Positions 61,701-64,000 of a stretch of DNA of 64,000 bases are shown piece after piece. The stretch covers positions 5,456,001-5,520,000 of the forward strand of contig JAKNDB010000109.1 in the NCBI GenBank assembly GCA_024305405.1. The letters are read 5' to 3'. The position numbers and the translations under genes were made by a program. Position 1 is the stretch's first letter. Every line of letters starts with the position of its first letter. The notes under the pieces are model-generated. The model had not been told where the DNA came from and did no database searches. It saw only the letters and a program-made list of their open reading frames with translations. The DNA comes from Dirofilaria immitis. Taxonomy: Eukaryota; Nematoda; Chromadorea; Rhabditida; Onchocercidae.

Positions 61701-64000
61701 TTACCAAATTTTGAGATTGCATTTACACATGGACTGCGTAATTATTTAAAAAAAAAAAAAAGAACAGACATAATTCATAAGGTTATTAATTTTGCTTTGT
61801 TTTCATGTGGAAGAAATAAATAAAACTAAATTTGTTTTTGATTTTACGTACCAATTAACATTGGTACGTAAAATCAATTAAAGACATGTTCATTGGCGAA
61901 CGACTCTTACTCCATCGTTTATCATTTAATTTTGTCCTATAACTATACCAATATGTTGTAATTATGGTACAGTGTGAAATAGCACTAAATTTTTGGCAAT
62001 TTTAATCAGCGCTTTGTATTATTCAAAATTTGCAGGAAAAATCCAAATAATCAGTTCAATAAAAGAAGAAATCTTTTATTACAATTGTGAAGAGTTAGAA
62101 TAATTATTAGTATTATTAAAATAGCATAAAGGCGTTGTAAAAAGTTCTTCACAAGTGTCAGTGACAGTTCGGTCATGCTCACTGGCTTCCAATGTTTGCA
62201 TATTCTAATTTTATGAAACTTGGCAAAAAAAATTTTGTCAGTTTTCAGGAGCATAGAAGTGAAAGTTGTTGTTACAATTCAACTGTATTTATATTTTCCG
62301 AAAATATTTGGAAAATTTATGACTTTTGTCCTCTTTACTTCTGAATACCAGTACTTAATAGTTATTACGGTGTAGGTTACAGGAGTTTTCAGTCTTTGAT
62401 GATATTCCAGTGTTCCAGATGTTATTCGCATTTTTACGGAAGCTGATGATTGTTCGCTCCATCGAATGCCACTCGTCATCAACGTTCGCCAAGCTTATCC
62501 TAAAATTTCCCTTGTTTTCGTACCTGGAACGCAAAATTATTTTCTTAACTTGGTCAAGAAACTATTCAGGAAAAATAATATTCAGTAAAAGTTATGATTT
62601 CTTTGGCTGTAAATTGAAGTCAACTATTAGAAGAAATCTTTCATTGATTTCTTCTTTTATTGAAGAAATTGAAGAGCTTTTCAAAAACATGTTTAGGAAG
62701 ATGGAATGTAATAATTGCTTTAAAATTGTTAAGATGATACCGAATATTTTGGCATAAAAACAAGCTTGTCTATTAACTACTCTTTTACACTAGACAGATT
62801 AATTTCCAGATAACAGCTTATTGTTCGATCGCATTGTATTGTATACATCATATAACCAACTAAATGATTGATTATCATTTTGCAGATAATTTCCACGACC
62901 GAAGTATATATTGTTCTGCTATCGAATGTTAGCTTTTACTTTGATTCACATTTTCCAAACAAAAAATCATTTCTTTAAGTGACAATCTAATTATAATTAT
63001 GTGAAGGATATTTTTTAAAGCATTGTAACGAACCAGATTTTTATTATATTCTTCATGTCATAGGGCATTGATTGAAGTACTGCAAACTATCACACTAAAC
63101 GGAAAAGTTATCAATTGAAAACAGCATTCATCCTCTATTTTATGCTATTACTTTGCAATGATCGTGCATTACTATCATTTCCGAATTCAACTCTACCAAT
63201 CCCCAATATTAATAAGCCTTGAATAACGTCTTTGCAATTAAAGGGAAATTCAAGCTATCGATTGTATTATCGATATATCTTAACGAATTTGTGTATCGTA
63301 GCTGCAACGAATAAAATCGGTCATAACATAACTTTGTCACCATAACAAATCTCTATCCAAATTCCCAATTCCTTAACATCACAAATAAACTTTCATGATA
63401 TTTGATATTTTCAGCGGTTTTCTAATAATGAACTTCAATTAGTAATTTTGCTCAATTAGTGATTCAATTTAATGTTAAATTTCAGATGAAATTGTAATAA
63501 CAGGAGCAAAAATGCTGAACGTAGGCAGTTGAATACATCGTAATTACTAATTGGGAGAAATTTTCACTTTGGTTGCTATAATTCGTTCTCTGACACGATT
63601 CAATACCGACTACCGAAATAAACTCCGAGCTTCAAAAATTAGGAGTACATTAACGAACATTCAAAGATTCGGTCGTGATTTTAGTTTTCCTCCAAAATTT
63701 ATTCAGACCATTTTCGAATATATGCCAAGTTGTATGCACAGAAACAATTTTTAGAGATATGATCGAATCTTCATTATATGTTTCAGGATAATCGGTAACT
63801 GGATGTATCAAATTGAATGAACTGATTGCAAACCACTAACTTCTATTATTTTTATTTCAAACATTGTAAATCGATTGATTTCCGAACTGTGATAACTTAT
63901 AATCTCATTTCACATAATCCGGTATTTAATCGTAATATTGAAAATACGGAAAATCAATTTTTATAAGAACGTCGTACAAACGCCTAATACTAAATTTTCG
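55774..64000. other. Gene-poor AT-rich region to the end of the window
   Basis: More than 8 kb downstream of the SAP130-like gene without a gene I can support. It may be intergenic, or introns of a gene whose exons lie outside the window. Open frames at 56678-56920, 58601-58825 and 62410-62757 (+) and at 57349-57540 and 62279-62482 (-) have AT-driven composition and no domain. The segment at about 62520-62360 on the minus strand, reading NVDDEWHSMERTIISFRKN, is the least random-looking but has no family match. A short higher-GC patch lies at about 61285-61380. Confidence 0.4.
61838..61877. repeat. Perfect 18-base inverted repeat (hairpin) with 4-base loop
   Basis: TTGATTTTACGTACCAAT at 61838-61855 is followed by TAAC and then its exact reverse complement at 61860-61877. 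No gene lies nearby to make it an obvious terminator or UTR element. Confidence 0.92.

Noticed and set aside
62410..62757. 115-residue + strand open frame
   Set aside because: AT-driven composition, no domain, no supporting exon structure, and an equally open frame on the other strand.
1..64000. tRNA, rRNA, spliced-leader RNA genes, CRISPR arrays, transposase or integrated viral genes
   Set aside because: No cloverleaf, conserved rRNA block, regular spaced repeat or recognisable transposase/polymerase motif was seen by eye; a tool-based scan could still find a small RNA gene.

Overview
The window looks like nuclear DNA from a parasitic nematode, most likely a spirurid/filarial-type (clade III) worm. 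It is AT-rich, and the genes are split by AT-rich GT-AG introns of tens to more than 2,000 bases. Several start codons sit a few bases after a pyrimidine-rich TTTCAG acceptor with no exon upstream, which is the signature of spliced-leader trans-splicing. One secreted protease has the nematode NAS layout of an astacin domain followed by ShKT (SXC) domains. The exact species cannot be told from the sequence. No tRNA, rRNA, CRISPR array or complete transposon was recognised.

Layout, left to right. RAB19/43-like GTPase (+, 1991-3655). CTU1 tRNA-thiolation protein (+, 4974-7834). IFRD1-like regulator (-, 11477-8466). Pax2/5/8 transcription factor (-, 19996-16031). A crowded minus-strand cluster, read right to left: a MED9-like small coiled-coil protein (28529-27785), MSS4/RABIF (27665-26938), LSM3 (25940-25140) and an unassigned membrane protein (about 25065-24139). 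ATP synthase subunit g (+, 29313-30389). TRAP-beta/SSR2 (+, 32359-33552). Astacin with three ShKT domains (+, 36005-40722). RAD1 checkpoint clamp subunit (-, 44694-41004). A long SAP130-like gene (+, 45042-55773) that diverges from RAD1. The last 8 kb hold no gene that I can support.

Most genes are conserved housekeeping or regulatory genes: vesicle traffic (RAB19, and MSS4, a Rab-binding factor), RNA metabolism (LSM3, CTU1), mitochondrial ATP synthase, ER translocon (TRAP-beta), DNA-damage checkpoint (RAD1), and transcription (Pax, IFRD1, MED9-like, SAP130-like). Only the minus-strand cluster looks operon-like.

The most striking pattern is technical or biological and affects half of the genes. 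CTU1, IFRD1, Pax, the astacin, RAD1 and the SAP130-like gene all carry single-base losses inside otherwise well-conserved exons. Most fall in short homopolymer runs, and every one is a missing base. Six smaller genes are intact. I read this as consensus indel error rather than mass pseudogene formation. It means that automatic gene models here will be truncated or split. Exon coordinates given below were read by eye from splice sites, phase and family similarity. I found no clear evidence of a novel biological system. The best candidates for a closer look are the MED9-like gene in its cluster, the unassigned membrane protein, the alternative first exons of the astacin, and the unassigned second half of the SAP130-like gene.
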